A stretch of DNA of 64,000 nt from Betaproteobacteria bacterium (GCA_022340285.1 JAJDOG010000040.1:1-64000), one strand, 5' to 3'; positions 22,079-31,526 are shown, counted from the first letter of the stretch. The notes: generated by a model not told the origin, from the letters alone. Numbers and translations: made by a program.

Positions 22079-24789
22079 CTTCGCTTGGCCGCCGTCTTGC
22101 GCACGCTCGACGGCTTCTTCGGCGGGGGTCTGTTCACGCGGGCGGTCGGTTTGCGAGCCGACGGGCGTTTCGGTGTCTTGGTAGCCGCCGTCCGTCTCGT
22201 CGTCGCAGGCGGCGCCTTAGCCGCGCGTGGGGGCTTGGTCGGGCGGACCGGGGATTCGGGCTCTGCCTTCGCTTGGCTCGGCGGTTTGCCGACCGGCGTT
22301 TTGCGCTCGCGCGGCGCGAACTCGAAGCCGATTCTTCCGTCCGGCTGCCGCGCGAGAAATGCGGAAAACGGACGACCTTTCTTCGAAATGAACCGATGGA
22401 GCAGATCGGTCTTCCCGGTCGCGAGCAGCTTCTTGACCTGCTCGACCTCGATGGGTCGCTGCAGAATGATCTTACCCGTTCGGAAATCGCAGCTCCGGTT
22501 GGGTCCCACTGACTTCTCGCAGACGTAGGCTAGCTCATGATCGTATACGCGCGCGCCGCATTTCGGACAATTTCCAAGTGGCGTGTGACCCGAGAAATCC
22601 ACGGGTTCAGCATCCCGTTCGTCATTCGAGCCCTGTCCGAAGTCGAGGTCGATCCCGAAATCGTCCTTGAGCTTGAGCATCGCGGCGAAACGCTTGCCCA
22701 TCCGGCTGCGGAATCCCTGTAGCGGGCCGATCGACCGCGTCTCGATCAACGCCTCGGCCTCCTCAGCTTCGATACGCCGCCCTGCAATCACCTTCCACAT
22801 CGCGAAGTCGCACTTGGTGCAGGCGAACTTTTTGTAGTTTTCGATCACCTTCGCGCCGCACTTCGGACATTTTGCCTTGAGCGTCGAAATCGGCTCGTCC
22901 AGCTTGCCGGCCCGCTTGATCCGGGCCACGAGATCACTGGTGGTATCGACGATGTGATCCATGAATTCGCGACGCTGCAGCTTGCCCTGCTCCATTTGCT
23001 TGAGCTTGAACTCCCACGTCCCCGTCAGCTCGGGCGAGGAGATCTCCTCGATGCCGAATTTGTGGAGTGCGAACATCAAATCGAACGCCTTGGCCGTGGG
23101 ATGAAGGTCGCGGCCCTCGCGGACCACATATTCCTCGTAGATTAGCCCTTCGATGATCGCTGACCGGGTGGCGGGCGTACCGAGCCCTTTTTCGCGCATC
23201 GCCTCGCGCAGCTCGTCGTCTTCCACGAGCTTACCGGCGCCTTCCATGGCGCTGAGCAGCGTTGCCTCCGTGTACCGTGCGGGGGGTTTGGTCTGGTTCG
23301 GCTGCACCTCGATGTCGATGGTGTCCGCCTTCCCATCCGGAACGGGCGCGAGCGTAGGCGTGTCAACGGACTCCGCCTCGCGGCCATAGACGGCCAGCCA
23401 GCCGGGATTGACCATCACACGGCCTTCGCTCTTGAACGGCTCCTCGACCACGCGCGTGATGCGTGTCGTGACCAGGTACTCGGCGGACGGGAAGAAGACC
23501 GCCAGAAAACGCTTGGTCACCATGTCATAGAGCTTCGCCTCAGCCTCGCTGAGGTGCTTGGGCGCCTGCAACGTCGGAATGATCGCGAAGTGGTCCGACA
23601 CCTTCTCGTTGTTGAAGATGCGCTTGTTGGGCTGCACCCAGCCCTCCTTCAGCACACGCTGGGCATGCGGCGAGTAGCCGGCGATGAGCGCCGAGTCTCC
23701 GCCGCGCGCGCCTTTCTTGCCTTTCTCGCCGCGAAGCATCTCCAGGGTGGACTTGACGGTTCCTAGATAGTCCTCCGGCAACGCACGGGAGTCCGTGCGG
23801 GGATAGGTCAACACCTTGTGCTTTTCGTAGAGCGCTTGCGCGATTGAAAGCGTGCCCTTTGCGGAAAAGCCGAAGCGCGAGTTTGCCTCGCGCTGGAGAC
23901 TGGTCAGATCATAGAGGAGCGGTGGCGCCTGGGTCGTCGGCTTCGATTCCTCGGTGACGATGCCCGGTTTGTCGAGGCACTTCGCGCGAATCGCTTCGGC
24001 CCGCGCTGCATCCCACAAGCGCTCCGGCCGGAGGTCGGGATCCTCCGCCTTCTTATCTTTCTCGAAGGCCTCGTCGAACCAGCGCCCGCGGTACTCCCCA
24101 CCCTTGCCGCCGAACGTCCCTTCGACTTCCCAGTAGTCGCGCGCGACGAAGCTCTTGATGCGCTCCTCGCGTTCGACCAGGATCGCGAGTGTCGGGGTCT
24201 GAACGCGTCCGACGGTGGTCTTGTAGAAGCCGCCGTCTTTGGAGTTGAACGCCGTCATGGCGCGCGTGCCGTTTATGCCGACGAGCCAGTCGGATTCGGA
24301 CCGACTACGCGCCGCATCGGCGAGCGGCCGCATGGCCGAGTCGGTCCGTAGACTCTCGAATCCCTCGCGGATCGCGCCCTGCGTCATCGACTGCAGCCAA
24401 AGCCGCTCGATCGGCTTCTTTGTCCCTGTGTGATCGACGATGTACCGGAAGATAAGCTCGCCCTCACGGCCCGCGTCGCAGGCGTTGATCAGCGCGTCGA
24501 CGTCCTTGCGCTTTATCAGGCGCGTGAGCAACTTCAGCCGATCTTCGGTCCTTTCGATCGGTTTCAGATCGAAATGCGGTGGAAGCACCGGAAGATTCTG
24601 CAGCGACCACTTGCCGCGCTTAACCTCGTAATTCTCAGGGGCCGCGATTTCGACCAGGTGGCCGATCGCGGACGAAAGCACGTACTTGCTGCTTTCGAAG
24701 TAATCGCCATGGCGCGTGAACCCGCCCAATGCGCGCGCGATGTCGTTGGCGACGGAGGGTTTCTCGGCGATGATGAGTTTCTTTGCCAT
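22075..24789 (-). CDS. topB: DNA topoisomerase III-type type IA topoisomerase
   Basis: Relaxes and decatenates DNA through a 5'-phosphotyrosine intermediate. The 904-residue protein has an N-terminal TOPRIM domain (KLIIAEKPSVANDIARAL, INACDAGREGELIF), the active-site tyrosine in VLTYPRTDSRALP, and two C-terminal zinc ribbons (CPKCGAKVIEN...CTKC and CPKCGARVYDH...C), followed by a long Lys/Pro/Arg-rich tail of about 75 residues that probably binds DNA. The EKPSVA start matches TopB-like enzymes rather than TopA (VESPAK). A degenerate copy of its first 18 codons lies just upstream. Confidence 0.93.
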   Translation of the reverse strand: MAKKLIIAEKPSVANDIARALGGFTRHGDYFESSKYVLSSAIGHLVEIAAPENYEVKRGKWSLQNLPVLPPHFDLKPIERTEDRLKLLTRLIKRKDVDALINACDAGREGELIFRYIVDHTGTKKPIERLWLQSMTQGAIREGFESLRTDSAMRPLADAARSRSESDWLVGINGTRAMTAFNSKDGGFYKTTVGRVQTPTLAILVEREERIKSFVARDYWEVEGTFGGKGGEYRGRWFDEAFEKDKKAEDPDLRPERLWDAARAEAIRAKCLDKPGIVTEESKPTTQAPPLLYDLTSLQREANSRFGFSAKGTLSIAQALYEKHKVLTYPRTDSRALPEDYLGTVKSTLEMLRGEKGKKGARGGDSALIAGYSPHAQRVLKEGWVQPNKRIFNNEKVSDHFAIIPTLQAPKHLSEAEAKLYDMVTKRFLAVFFPSAEYLVTTRITRVVEEPFKSEGRVMVNPGWLAVYGREAESVDTPTLAPVPDGKADTIDIEVQPNQTKPPARYTEATLLSAMEGAGKLVEDDELREAMREKGLGTPATRSAIIEGLIYEEYVVREGRDLHPTAKAFDLMFALHKFGIEEISSPELTGTWEFKLKQMEQGKLQRREFMDHIVDTTSDLVARIKRAGKLDEPISTLKAKCPKCGAKVIENYKKFACTKCDFAMWKVIAGRRIEAEEAEALIETRSIGPLQGFRSRMGKRFAAMLKLKDDFGIDLDFGQGSNDERDAEPVDFSGHTPLGNCPKCGARVYDHELAYVCEKSVGPNRSCDFRTGKIILQRPIEVEQVKKLLATGKTDLLHRFISKKGRPFSAFLARQPDGRIGFEFAPRERKTPVGKPPSQAKAEPESPVRPTKPPRAAKAPPATTRRTAATKTPKRPSARKPTARVNRPPPKKPSSVRKTAAKRS

Positions 24790-24811
24790 GTGCGGTTATT
24801 GCGCGCGCTCT

Positions 24812-24877
24812 CTAAGCCTCATGCGCGATGTCGTTGGCGACGCAGGGCGGCTCGGCGATGATGAGTTTGTCAGCCAT
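24812..24877 (-). pseudogene. degenerate duplication of the topB 5' end / possible 21-codon leader ORF
   Basis: An ATG-initiated 21-residue frame, MADKLIIAEPPCVANDIAHEA, repeats the topB N-terminus MAKKLIIAEKPSVANDIARA. Over the first 18 codons the DNA differs at only 7 of 54 positions, then diverges into a stop codon 22 bp before the topB ATG. It has no clear Shine-Dalgarno sequence. It may be a tandem-duplication scar or a translated leader in the topB 5' region. Confidence 0.72.
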
Positions 24878-25106
24878 CGGGGACGGGATGTTAACTTGCA
24901 CGCTCTCTGTAGGCGACACCGGCTTATAGCCGACGACGAATCTGTGGCAAGGCCTCTCCCTTTTAGCGCGCGCTTCGTTCGCGCGGGCTCGTTGAGGCGG
25001 CGTGCATGACCCTGAAGCGAGTAAGGTGCTCCGGGGCGCGAAAGGCGGCAATGATAAGGAGTCGCGGCGAGCGAAGCAAGGCGCCTGTGCCGCGCAGGTC
25101 TTCGAG
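24878..25106. other. rest of the smg-topB intergenic region
   Basis: About 230 bp with no convincing gene. An open frame on the minus strand (24812-25051) would place 58 Arg/Pro/Ser-rich residues in front of the duplicated topB start and has no family resemblance. A GC-rich inverted repeat (GCGCGCG-CTTCGTT-CGCGCG) at about 24967-24986 could fold as a hairpin between smg and topB but is not followed by a convincing T-run on either strand. Confidence 0.5.
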
Positions 25107-25565
25107 TCAGTGTATGTACTGGGGCCCGCCGCTGGGAAGCAACTCTTCGAGCATCAGGGTGTCCACGTCACCCCGGCGCGTCCAGAGCACCATCAGCACG
25201 ATCACCTTGAACTTCTCCAGCTCGACGATGTCGTCCTCGACGGCCATCGCCTTGTCGAGGATCAGTTCGCGCAGGCCCGGTGAGAGCACGCGCGCGCTTT
25301 CCAGGAATATCAGGAATCCACGGCTTTCGGCACTCAGCTTCGCAAGCTCGGCCTGTGCGAAGGCGCGAAAAGCGCCGGGAGCATCGATGTGCTCATAGGA
25401 AGCGCCTTCGCCCGGACCGACGAGGCCGTTCAGCCAGTCCAATGCCTCGGTGATCTCGTCGTTCTCGAACCCGGCGGCGGTCAGCTTGCGGGCAAGCGTG
25501 TCCTGGTCGGGATAGTTCTCGGACTGGTAGTAATTCTCGAACAGGTAGACGAGCACTTCAAACAT
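25107..25565 (-). CDS. smg: Smg family protein (DUF494)
   Basis: A 152-residue acidic protein, MFEVLVYLFENYY, with the family's LTAAGFENDEITEALDWL and C-terminal LEKFKVIVLMVLW. The biochemical role is unknown; the gene is almost always next to dprA in beta- and gammaproteobacteria, as here (16 bp downstream of it). Confidence 0.95.
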   Translation of the reverse strand: MFEVLVYLFENYYQSENYPDQDTLARKLTAAGFENDEITEALDWLNGLVGPGEGASYEHIDAPGAFRAFAQAELAKLSAESRGFLIFLESARVLSPGLRELILDKAMAVEDDIVELEKFKVIVLMVLWTRRGDVDTLMLEELLPSGGPQYIH

Positions 25566-25581
25566 CGTTTGGCGTCGCTCC

Positions 25582-26682
25582 TCAAGAGACGCGCTGGTAC
25601 ACCCCGCCGGGCAGGCTCATGACCCTCCCTTCGAGCTCCAGCTGCAACAGGATCGCTGATACCTTGTCGGGCGTCAAGCCGCTGCGCTCGCACAGGGTGT
25701 CAACATTGCACGGGTCGTATCCCATGTGTTCGAGCACTGGGACATCCGTCACGCCCGGTGCCAAATGCGTCGCATCGGACGCACCGACGACCCCCAACTC
25801 GCTCAGCACGTCCTCCGCGCTTTCGACGAGTTTCGCGCCCTGCTTAATGAGTGCGTGACACCCTTTGGCAAGCGGAGAATGTATCGAGCCCGGAACTGCG
25901 TACACGTCGCGTCCCTGGTCTACGGCCATACGCGCCGTGATGAGTGACCCGCTCGAGATCGCGGCCTCCACGACCAGTACCCCCCGCGCAAGGCCGCTGA
26001 TGATCCGGTTCCGACGGGGAAAATTCTCGCGCACGGGCGGTGCGCCGATTGGAAACTCGGTCACCATCACGCCGCGTGTCGCGATCTCCTCGGCAAGCTG
26101 TGCGTTGCGCGGAGGATAGATCACGTCGATTCCTGTCCCGAGCACCGCAACGGTGCTGCTACGACCGGCCAATGCGCCACGGTGTGCTGCGGCATCGATG
26201 CCGAGCGCAAGCCCGCTCACTATCGGAAACCCTGCGTTGCTGAAATGCCTGGCGAAGCTTTCCGCGTTGGCGAGCCCCTGCGGCGTCGCATTCCGGCTGC
26301 CGACCATGGCGAGGCTCCGCTGTGCAAGCAGCGATGCGTCGCCGCACACGTACAGAAGTGCCGGGGGGTCCGGGATCTCGAGAAGCTGCGGTGGGTAGTT
26401 CGAATCGGCGAGCGTGACGATGCTGTGACGGGGTTGCGCCAGCCACTCGAAAGTACGCTCGAGCAGGTCCCGGTCCGGTATCTCGTGTATGCGGTCGGCC
26501 AAGTCCTCACCGACCTGGGCAGCAAGCGCCCGCCGCCCCGCGGCCAGCACGTGTTGCGGAAGGCCGTGCGCAGCGAGAAGCTTGCGAAGACCTTGGCCGC
26601 CGAGTCCGGGGACGAGCGTGAGCCGGATCCAGGCGGCAAGATCGCTATCGCGCTCCACGGCCGCCAGGACGGCGCCGGTCAA
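25582..26682 (-). CDS. dprA: DprA, DNA-processing protein of natural transformation
   Basis: Loads RecA on incoming single-stranded DNA. The 366-residue protein has an N-terminal helical region (LVPGLGGQGLRKLLA), the Rossmann-like DNA-binding core (SLAMVGSRNATPQG, PIVSGLALGIDAAAHRGAL, VLGTGIDVIYPPRN, FPRRNRIISGLA) and a C-terminal winged-helix (VDTLCERSGLTPDKVSAILLQLELEGRV). The start is a TTG at 26682 that overlaps the stop of the LysM gene as TTGA. Presence of an intact dprA suggests transformability, but no other competence genes are in view. Confidence 0.95.
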   Translation of the reverse strand: MTGAVLAAVERDSDLAAWIRLTLVPGLGGQGLRKLLAAHGLPQHVLAAGRRALAAQVGEDLADRIHEIPDRDLLERTFEWLAQPRHSIVTLADSNYPPQLLEIPDPPALLYVCGDASLLAQRSLAMVGSRNATPQGLANAESFARHFSNAGFPIVSGLALGIDAAAHRGALAGRSSTVAVLGTGIDVIYPPRNAQLAEEIATRGVMVTEFPIGAPPVRENFPRRNRIISGLARGVLVVEAAISSGSLITARMAVDQGRDVYAVPGSIHSPLAKGCHALIKQGAKLVESAEDVLSELGVVGASDATHLAPGVTDVPVLEHMGYDPCNVDTLCERSGLTPDKVSAILLQLELEGRVMSLPGGVYQRVS

Positions 26683-27824
26683 GGGGTTCGAGCGACGTCG
26701 CGCGGCGTGACCGGCTCCGTAGACTGCACAACCAGCGCGAACGACACGTGCTGAAAGGTCCGGAACACGAAGACCAGCCCATAGCGCTCTTCCGGAAGCG
26801 TCACGTCAGCCGGGCGCGGCTTGCCCATGTAGAAAGGGCCGGTGCTCTTGTCGTAGCTTACCGTCACGCTTCGATACAGGGCGAGCACATTGCCCAGCTC
26901 GACTCCGTCCTGCGCGCCTTTGTTGAGGATCACGATTTGCAGTGGACCCGCCTCGCGACGGAACGTTCCGACCTTGTTTTCGACCGCATACGCCCAGGGA
27001 TCCTCGCCCTTGGCATTCTCGCCGTAGACCTCGCTCCGCGTGTCGAACTCGCCGTCGGAAATCCTCGCTACGCGGGCGTTGATCATCCGATCGGGCTTGC
27101 GCGGGATGTAACTGAACACCACCGAGGGTCCGACAGCGACCAACCGGTCGCCACGGGTGATTTCGCGGTTCCCGCTGGTGATCGTCAGCGTGCTCGGCTC
27201 GCCACGCTTGACGACGCGCGCCACGCCCAGGTTGACTGCCTCGAAACCGAGTGTCGTGTCCGTATCCGGATCGATGATCGGTCGGCCTTCGCGATAGACG
27301 AACCAGAGCTTCTCGTCGCTCTGGCTGATGCCGTTGGCGTAGACCTTGCCGCCCTGGCCGACGTTATAGCGGCCAAGCTCCGTGGCCACGATTTCGGGCG
27401 CCTTGTCGAGTCCACCGTGCTCGATGACCAGCGGCCGGGTGAGGAAGGGCTCGATCAACTTCGGCGGGATGCTAGGGATCGCCTCGCCCGCCAGCTGTTC
27501 CTCGCGCACACGAGGCTCGACGCGCTGAATGGTCAGTCGCCCGGTCGCGCGATCGAAGATCACCACGTCGCCGGGGTAGATGAGATGCGGGTTGCGGATC
27601 TCGTCCTTATTGAGACGCCAGATCTCCGGCCAGCGCCAGGGCTCGTGGAAGAACTTGCTGGAAATGCCCCAGAGCGTGTCGCCCTTTCGGACCGTATAAC
27701 GGTCGGGGGCGTCCGGCCGAATCTCGAGGACGTTTCCGCTGACACGTGGATCCGGCTGTTGCGCCAGCGCCGGAATGGACAGGGCGCAGGCGAACAGCAG
27801 CGCTATGCTAAAATTTTTGAACAT
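26679..27824 (-). CDS. exported LysM-domain protein
   Basis: A 381-residue periplasmic protein with a Sec signal peptide (MFKNFSIALLFACALSIPALA) and an N-terminal LysM domain (YTVRKGDTLWGISSKFF ... IYPGDVVIF) that binds peptidoglycan. The remainder (about 280 residues) is the conserved uncharacterised domain found in betaproteobacterial LysM proteins upstream of dprA. The ATG at 27824 has GAGG 5 nt upstream; a GTG two codons earlier is possible. It is divergent from def and overlaps dprA at its end. Confidence 0.93.
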   Translation of the reverse strand: MFKNFSIALLFACALSIPALAQQPDPRVSGNVLEIRPDAPDRYTVRKGDTLWGISSKFFHEPWRWPEIWRLNKDEIRNPHLIYPGDVVIFDRATGRLTIQRVEPRVREEQLAGEAIPSIPPKLIEPFLTRPLVIEHGGLDKAPEIVATELGRYNVGQGGKVYANGISQSDEKLWFVYREGRPIIDPDTDTTLGFEAVNLGVARVVKRGEPSTLTITSGNREITRGDRLVAVGPSVVFSYIPRKPDRMINARVARISDGEFDTRSEVYGENAKGEDPWAYAVENKVGTFRREAGPLQIVILNKGAQDGVELGNVLALYRSVTVSYDKSTGPFYMGKPRPADVTLPEERYGLVFVFRTFQHVSFALVVQSTEPVTPRDVARTP

Positions 27825-27944
27825 ATACACCTCGACCCCGTCGAATCCCTACCTAGCCAAGGGCTTGATTATTATCCTGGTGTGGCGCAAGTCTCAGGGA
27901 TTTGTTGAGATTCTGCACGTAATTAATTCACGCAGCAAGTATTT
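27825..27944. promoter_or_regulatory. divergent promoter region between the LysM gene and def
   Basis: A 120-bp AT-richer gap between divergent genes; it must hold both promoters. Patches such as TTGATTATTATCC (27865-27877) and TAATTAATTC (27920-27929) are the AT-rich elements. I could not align a convincing -35/-10 pair in either direction. Confidence 0.4.
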
Positions 27945-28451
27945 GTGGCACAACTGACCATCCTCCGCTATCCCGACCCGCGGCTCTACACGGTCGCGAA
28001 GCCTGTCGAGGAAGTTGACGACCGGATCCGGACCCTCGTGCGCGACATGGCGGAAACCATGTATTCGGCGCCAGGGATCGGCCTGGCGGCCACTCAAGTG
28101 GACGTCCACCTCCGGGTCATCGTCATCGACGTCTCCGAAACGCGCGACCAGCTGACCGTGCTGATCAACCCGGAACTGCTCCACGCCGAGGGCATGCAGG
28201 AGTGCGAGGAGGGTTGCCTGTCCGTCCCGGGAGTCTACGAAATCGTACCCCGGGCCCAGAAGGTCAAAGTGCGCGCCCTGGGACTCGACGGGAAGCAATA
28301 TGAATCCGACGCCGAGGGGTTGCTCGCCCTGTGCATCCAGCACGAAATGGATCACCTTGAGGGCAAGGTCTTCGTCGATTACCTCTCGCGGCTGAAGCAG
28401 ACGCGTATTCGCGCGAAGCTCCAGAAGCAGCAGCGGCGCCAGGCGGCCTGA
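27945..28451 (+). CDS. def: peptide deformylase
   Basis: Fe2+/Zn2+ hydrolase that removes the formyl group from nascent N-terminal fMet. All three motifs are intact in 168 residues: GIGLAATQ (44-51), EGCLS (89-93) with the metal-ligand cysteine, and QHEMDHLEG with the two metal-ligand histidines and catalytic Glu. The start is a GTG at 27945 with only a weak ribosome binding site; no other start fits. First gene of def-fmt-rsmB. Confidence 0.97.
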   Translation: MAQLTILRYPDPRLYTVAKPVEEVDDRIRTLVRDMAETMYSAPGIGLAATQVDVHLRVIVIDVSETRDQLTVLINPELLHAEGMQECEEGCLSVPGVYEIVPRAQKVKVRALGLDGKQYESDAEGLLALCIQHEMDHLEGKVFVDYLSRLKQTRIRAKLQKQQRRQAA

Positions 28452-28482
28452 CCGCCGGCCCAACCGCGGCCTACCTGTTCGT

Positions 28483-29433
28483 ATGCGAGTCGTCTTCGCC
28501 GGCACGCCGGGGTTTGCGGTGCCGGCCCTGCATGCGCTTAACGAGGGCGGGCACGACGTGACGTTGGTATTGACGCAGCCTGATCGGCCGGCCGGCCGGG
28601 GGCTGGATCCGGCCGAGAGCGCAGTGAAGCGCGCCGCCGTGGCCTTGGGCTTGCCCGTTTTTCAGCCCACGACACTAAGTGACCCGGCGGCCCGCACGCG
28701 GCTCCACGCCGCGGCACCCGAAATCCTGGTCGTGGCGGCTTACGGCCTGATCCTTCCCCAGGCGGTGCTCGACGTTCCCGACCGCGGTGCCGTGAACATT
28801 CACGCCTCGCTGCTTCCGCGGTGGCGCGGTGCGGCGCCCATTCAGCGGGCCATTCTGGCCGGAGACCCGGTTACCGGCGTGAGCATCATGCAGATGGACG
28901 CCGGGCTCGATACCGGGCCTGTCCTGATGCGAGCCGAAGCCGCAATCACTCCCGAGGACACGACCGGAACGCTGCATGATCGGCTCGCGGTCCTCGGGGC
29001 GGCGTTGCTGCTCGACGCCTTGAAGGGGATTCTGGCGGGTACCATTGCGCCGGTGCCGCAAGCGACCGATGGCGTAACCTACGCGCGGAAGATCGAGAAG
29101 TCGGAAGCGCGCATCGACTGGACAGGCGCAGCTGCGACGGTCGACCGGCAGATTCGCGCGTTCAACCCTTTTCCGGGTGCCGTCGCGCAGATTCGCGACA
29201 CGCAACTCAAGGTGTGGCGGGCTGCGCTGGGCATCGAGTCCGGGCAGCCTGGAATGATCCTGCGCGCGGGCGCAGAAGGCATCGTCGTTGCGTGCGGCGT
29301 GGATTCAGTCATTCTGACCGAGCTGCAGCGCGCCGGCGGCAAGCGCCTTTCCGCCGGCGAACTGCTGCGCGGTTTTCCTCTTGCGTCGGGCGAGCGCTTC
29401 ACGACTGCGCACGCTGGGCTAGGCAAGCGGTGA
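28483..29433 (+). CDS. fmt: methionyl-tRNA formyltransferase
   Basis: Transfers formyl from 10-formyl-THF to Met-tRNAi. The 316-residue protein has the N-terminal Rossmann domain (RVVFAGTPGFAVPALHAL), the catalytic block NIHASLLPRWRGAAPIQRAI (Asn and His), the MDAGLDTGPVL Asp segment, and a C-terminal OB-like tRNA-binding domain. It follows def by 31 bp. Confidence 0.97.
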   Translation: MRVVFAGTPGFAVPALHALNEGGHDVTLVLTQPDRPAGRGLDPAESAVKRAAVALGLPVFQPTTLSDPAARTRLHAAAPEILVVAAYGLILPQAVLDVPDRGAVNIHASLLPRWRGAAPIQRAILAGDPVTGVSIMQMDAGLDTGPVLMRAEAAITPEDTTGTLHDRLAVLGAALLLDALKGILAGTIAPVPQATDGVTYARKIEKSEARIDWTGAAATVDRQIRAFNPFPGAVAQIRDTQLKVWRAALGIESGQPGMILRAGAEGIVVACGVDSVILTELQRAGGKRLSAGELLRGFPLASGERFTTAHAGLGKR

Positions 29434-29494
29434 TCCAGCCTCTCGAGCGGCTGTACGCGCGAGCGATGTGACGCGCGGGGCTCGGCGCGCCGGC

Positions 29495-29500
29495 TATAAT
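29495..29500 (+). promoter_or_regulatory. possible -10 element ahead of rsmB
   Basis: An exact TATAAT sits 14 bp before the rsmB ATG. No good -35 hexamer is seen at 16-18 bp. If used, the mRNA would start within about 10 nt of the start codon and be nearly leaderless; no Shine-Dalgarno sequence is visible there, which fits. Confidence 0.35.
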
Positions 29501-29513
29501 TCGCGTCTCCGCC

Positions 29514-30779
29514 ATGGCCACCGCCCAACCCAAGAGCCTGGCCGAGGATCTCGCCGACGCGAGCCGAGTGGTCGCGCGAGTGGCCGCCGGCGAAAGCTTG
29601 AATTCCGTGCGTGCACGGCGGCCACTGCGGCCCGCCGTACTCGATCTCGTGTACGGGTGCCTGCGCGATTTCGGCCGCGGAGACCTCCTAATCGATGCGC
29701 TCACGAATCGGGCGGCTCCCACCCCGGCAGTGCGTGCGCTTCTGCTTGTCGCATTGCGCGGGCTGCACGCCGGGCGGGCCGAGCATGTTCTCGTGAGCCA
29801 GGCGGTCGAGGCGGCGGGGCGACTTCGCGTCGGCGCCGCGAAGGGTTTCGTGAATGCCGTCCTGCGCAATTATCTGCGCAGGCGGAACGCGTTGAACGCG
29901 CAGATCGCGCGGTCCCCGATCGGCCGCTATTGCCATCCGCAATGGTGGGTGGACCGGGTACGCAACCAGTATCCCGACGAATGGGAGCGCGCGCTCGACG
30001 CGGGCAATCAGCACCCGCCGATGACCCTGCGCGTGAACGTGCGACGGACCGGCGTGGCCGACTACCTTCATATGTTGGCGGGGAAAGGCATCGATGCGCG
30101 GCAGGTCGGTCCAGTAGCAATTCGTGTCGGCGCACCGCTTCCGGTAGAGGAAATCCCCGGGTTCGCAGATGGAGCCGTGTCGGTGCAGGATGCGGGGGCG
30201 CAGCTTGCGGCTCCGCTCCTCGCGGCAGCTTCCGGACAGCGTGTGCTCGACGCCTGTGCCGCGCCGGGCGGCAAGGCGGCACACATCCTCGAATTGGCCG
30301 ACGTCGATCTCACCGCCCTCGACATCGACCCGGTGCGGGTGGATCGCGTGCGTGCCACGCTTGCGCGATTGGGTCTCGCAGCCACCATCCTGCAGGGTGA
30401 TGCCACCGAACCTGCGCAGTGGGCAAACGGCCGTACATTCGAACGCGTACTGCTCGACGCGCCGTGCACCGCGTCGGGTGTCGCCCGCCGCTATCCGGAC
30501 GTGAAATGGCTGCGACGCGAGCGGGACATCGCAGGATTTGCGACGCTCCAACGCAAGCTCGTTTCCGCACTGTGGCGGGTGTTGGAGCCGGGTGGTAAAT
30601 TGCTCTACGTCACCTGTTCGGTGTTCGGCGAGGAGAACGACGCCGTGGTGGAATGGTTTCTCGAGCGTCAATCGGATGCGGCGCGCATCGCCGTCCCGGA
30701 GCTTGCCGGGGGCCAGTTGCTGCCTGACGAGGAGCACGACGGCTTCTTCTATGCCCTGCTGGGCAAAGAACTCGGCTGA
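29514..30779 (+). CDS. rsmB: RsmB, 16S rRNA (cytosine-967-C5)-methyltransferase
   Basis: SAM-dependent m5C methyltransferase of 16S rRNA. The 421-residue protein joins an N-terminal NusB-like RNA-binding domain (about residues 10-150, LDLVYGCLRDFGR, KGFVNAVLRNYLRR) to a Rossmann methyltransferase with the SAM loop VLDACAAPGGKAAHILE, catalytic motif IV LLDAPCTASGVARRYPDVKW and motif VI LLYVTCSVFGEEN, so both m5C-MTase cysteines are present. Confidence 0.97.
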   Translation: MATAQPKSLAEDLADASRVVARVAAGESLNSVRARRPLRPAVLDLVYGCLRDFGRGDLLIDALTNRAAPTPAVRALLLVALRGLHAGRAEHVLVSQAVEAAGRLRVGAAKGFVNAVLRNYLRRRNALNAQIARSPIGRYCHPQWWVDRVRNQYPDEWERALDAGNQHPPMTLRVNVRRTGVADYLHMLAGKGIDARQVGPVAIRVGAPLPVEEIPGFADGAVSVQDAGAQLAAPLLAAASGQRVLDACAAPGGKAAHILELADVDLTALDIDPVRVDRVRATLARLGLAATILQGDATEPAQWANGRTFERVLLDAPCTASGVARRYPDVKWLRRERDIAGFATLQRKLVSALWRVLEPGGKLLYVTCSVFGEENDAVVEWFLERQSDAARIAVPELAGGQLLPDEEHDGFFYALLGKELG

Positions 30780-30950
30780 CGCTCTCCGGCAAGTGCTCGT
30801 GCGAAGGCGGAGGATGCGGCCGGGCTCACGCGGGGAACATGGCTAAACGTTTCGCTGATCAGGAACGAAAAGATCTTGCTCTCCAACTCCGCGCCGCAGA
30901 CGAACCCGAGGGTTCTGCTCCATCGATTCGCCGAGGGACTGCGCTGGTCG

Positions 30951-31526
30951 ATGTTTGCGATCGTGGCAGTGACTGCAACGACCAGCATGCTCGCGTCCGA
31001 CGCGGCGCACGCCGACGAGATCGCGGTTCGCGACGCGCGCTTGAGACCGGGAGAGGACGGTGTTGCGTTGATGGCAGATTTCGTCGTGACCCTCACGCCC
31101 CGCCTCGAGGACGCCCTGCACAAAGGGGTGGCGCTCTACTTCACGACCGAATTCGAGTGCACGCGTCCGCGCTGGTACTGGCTGGACGAGCGGATCGCAT
31201 CGGTCTCGCGCCCGACACGCCTGTCATTTCACGCGTTGACGCGTACCTATCGTCTCAGCACGGGGACGTTGCACCAAAGCTTTCCCACGCTCGGCGAGGC
31301 GCTGCACGTGCTTGGTCGCATACGCCATTGGATCGTTCTGGGAAATGATCAGCTGCGTCCCGAAACCATTTACCAGGCCGCGGTCCGAATGCGACTCGAT
31401 GTCTCGCAGCTTCCGAAACCGTTCCAGGTGAGCGCGCTTGCCAATCGCGAGTGGACCCTTGCCTCGGAGTGGCAACGCTGGGGGTTCATCACGCCGGCGG
31501 GCAACCCGAAGGCAGACGCGAAATGA
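30951..31526 (+). CDS. DUF4390 exported protein
   Basis: A 191-residue protein with an N-terminal signal peptide (MFAIVAVTATTSMLASDAAHA) and the DUF4390 body: KGVALYFTTEFECTRPRWYWLDE, YRLSTGTLHQSFPTLGEAL and a terminal QWRWGF-like EWQRWGFITPAG. Always located between rsmB and ntrY in betaproteobacteria; function unknown, presumably periplasmic and linked to the NtrY sensor. The ATG at 30951 is preferred over a TTG at 30876 because it gives a clean signal peptide. Its stop overlaps the ntrY start (ATGA). Confidence 0.88.
   Translation: MFAIVAVTATTSMLASDAAHADEIAVRDARLRPGEDGVALMADFVVTLTPRLEDALHKGVALYFTTEFECTRPRWYWLDERIASVSRPTRLSFHALTRTYRLSTGTLHQSFPTLGEALHVLGRIRHWIVLGNDQLRPETIYQAAVRMRLDVSQLPKPFQVSALANREWTLASEWQRWGFITPAGNPKADAK

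Noticed and set aside
24967-24986. Terminator after smg from a GCGCGCG inverted repeat
   Set aside because: The stem is good but no T-run of useful length follows on either strand.
24812-25051. 79-codon gene between smg and topB
   Set aside because: Only its last 21 codons are meaningful, as a copy of the topB start. The rest is Arg/Pro-rich, without a ribosome binding site or family.
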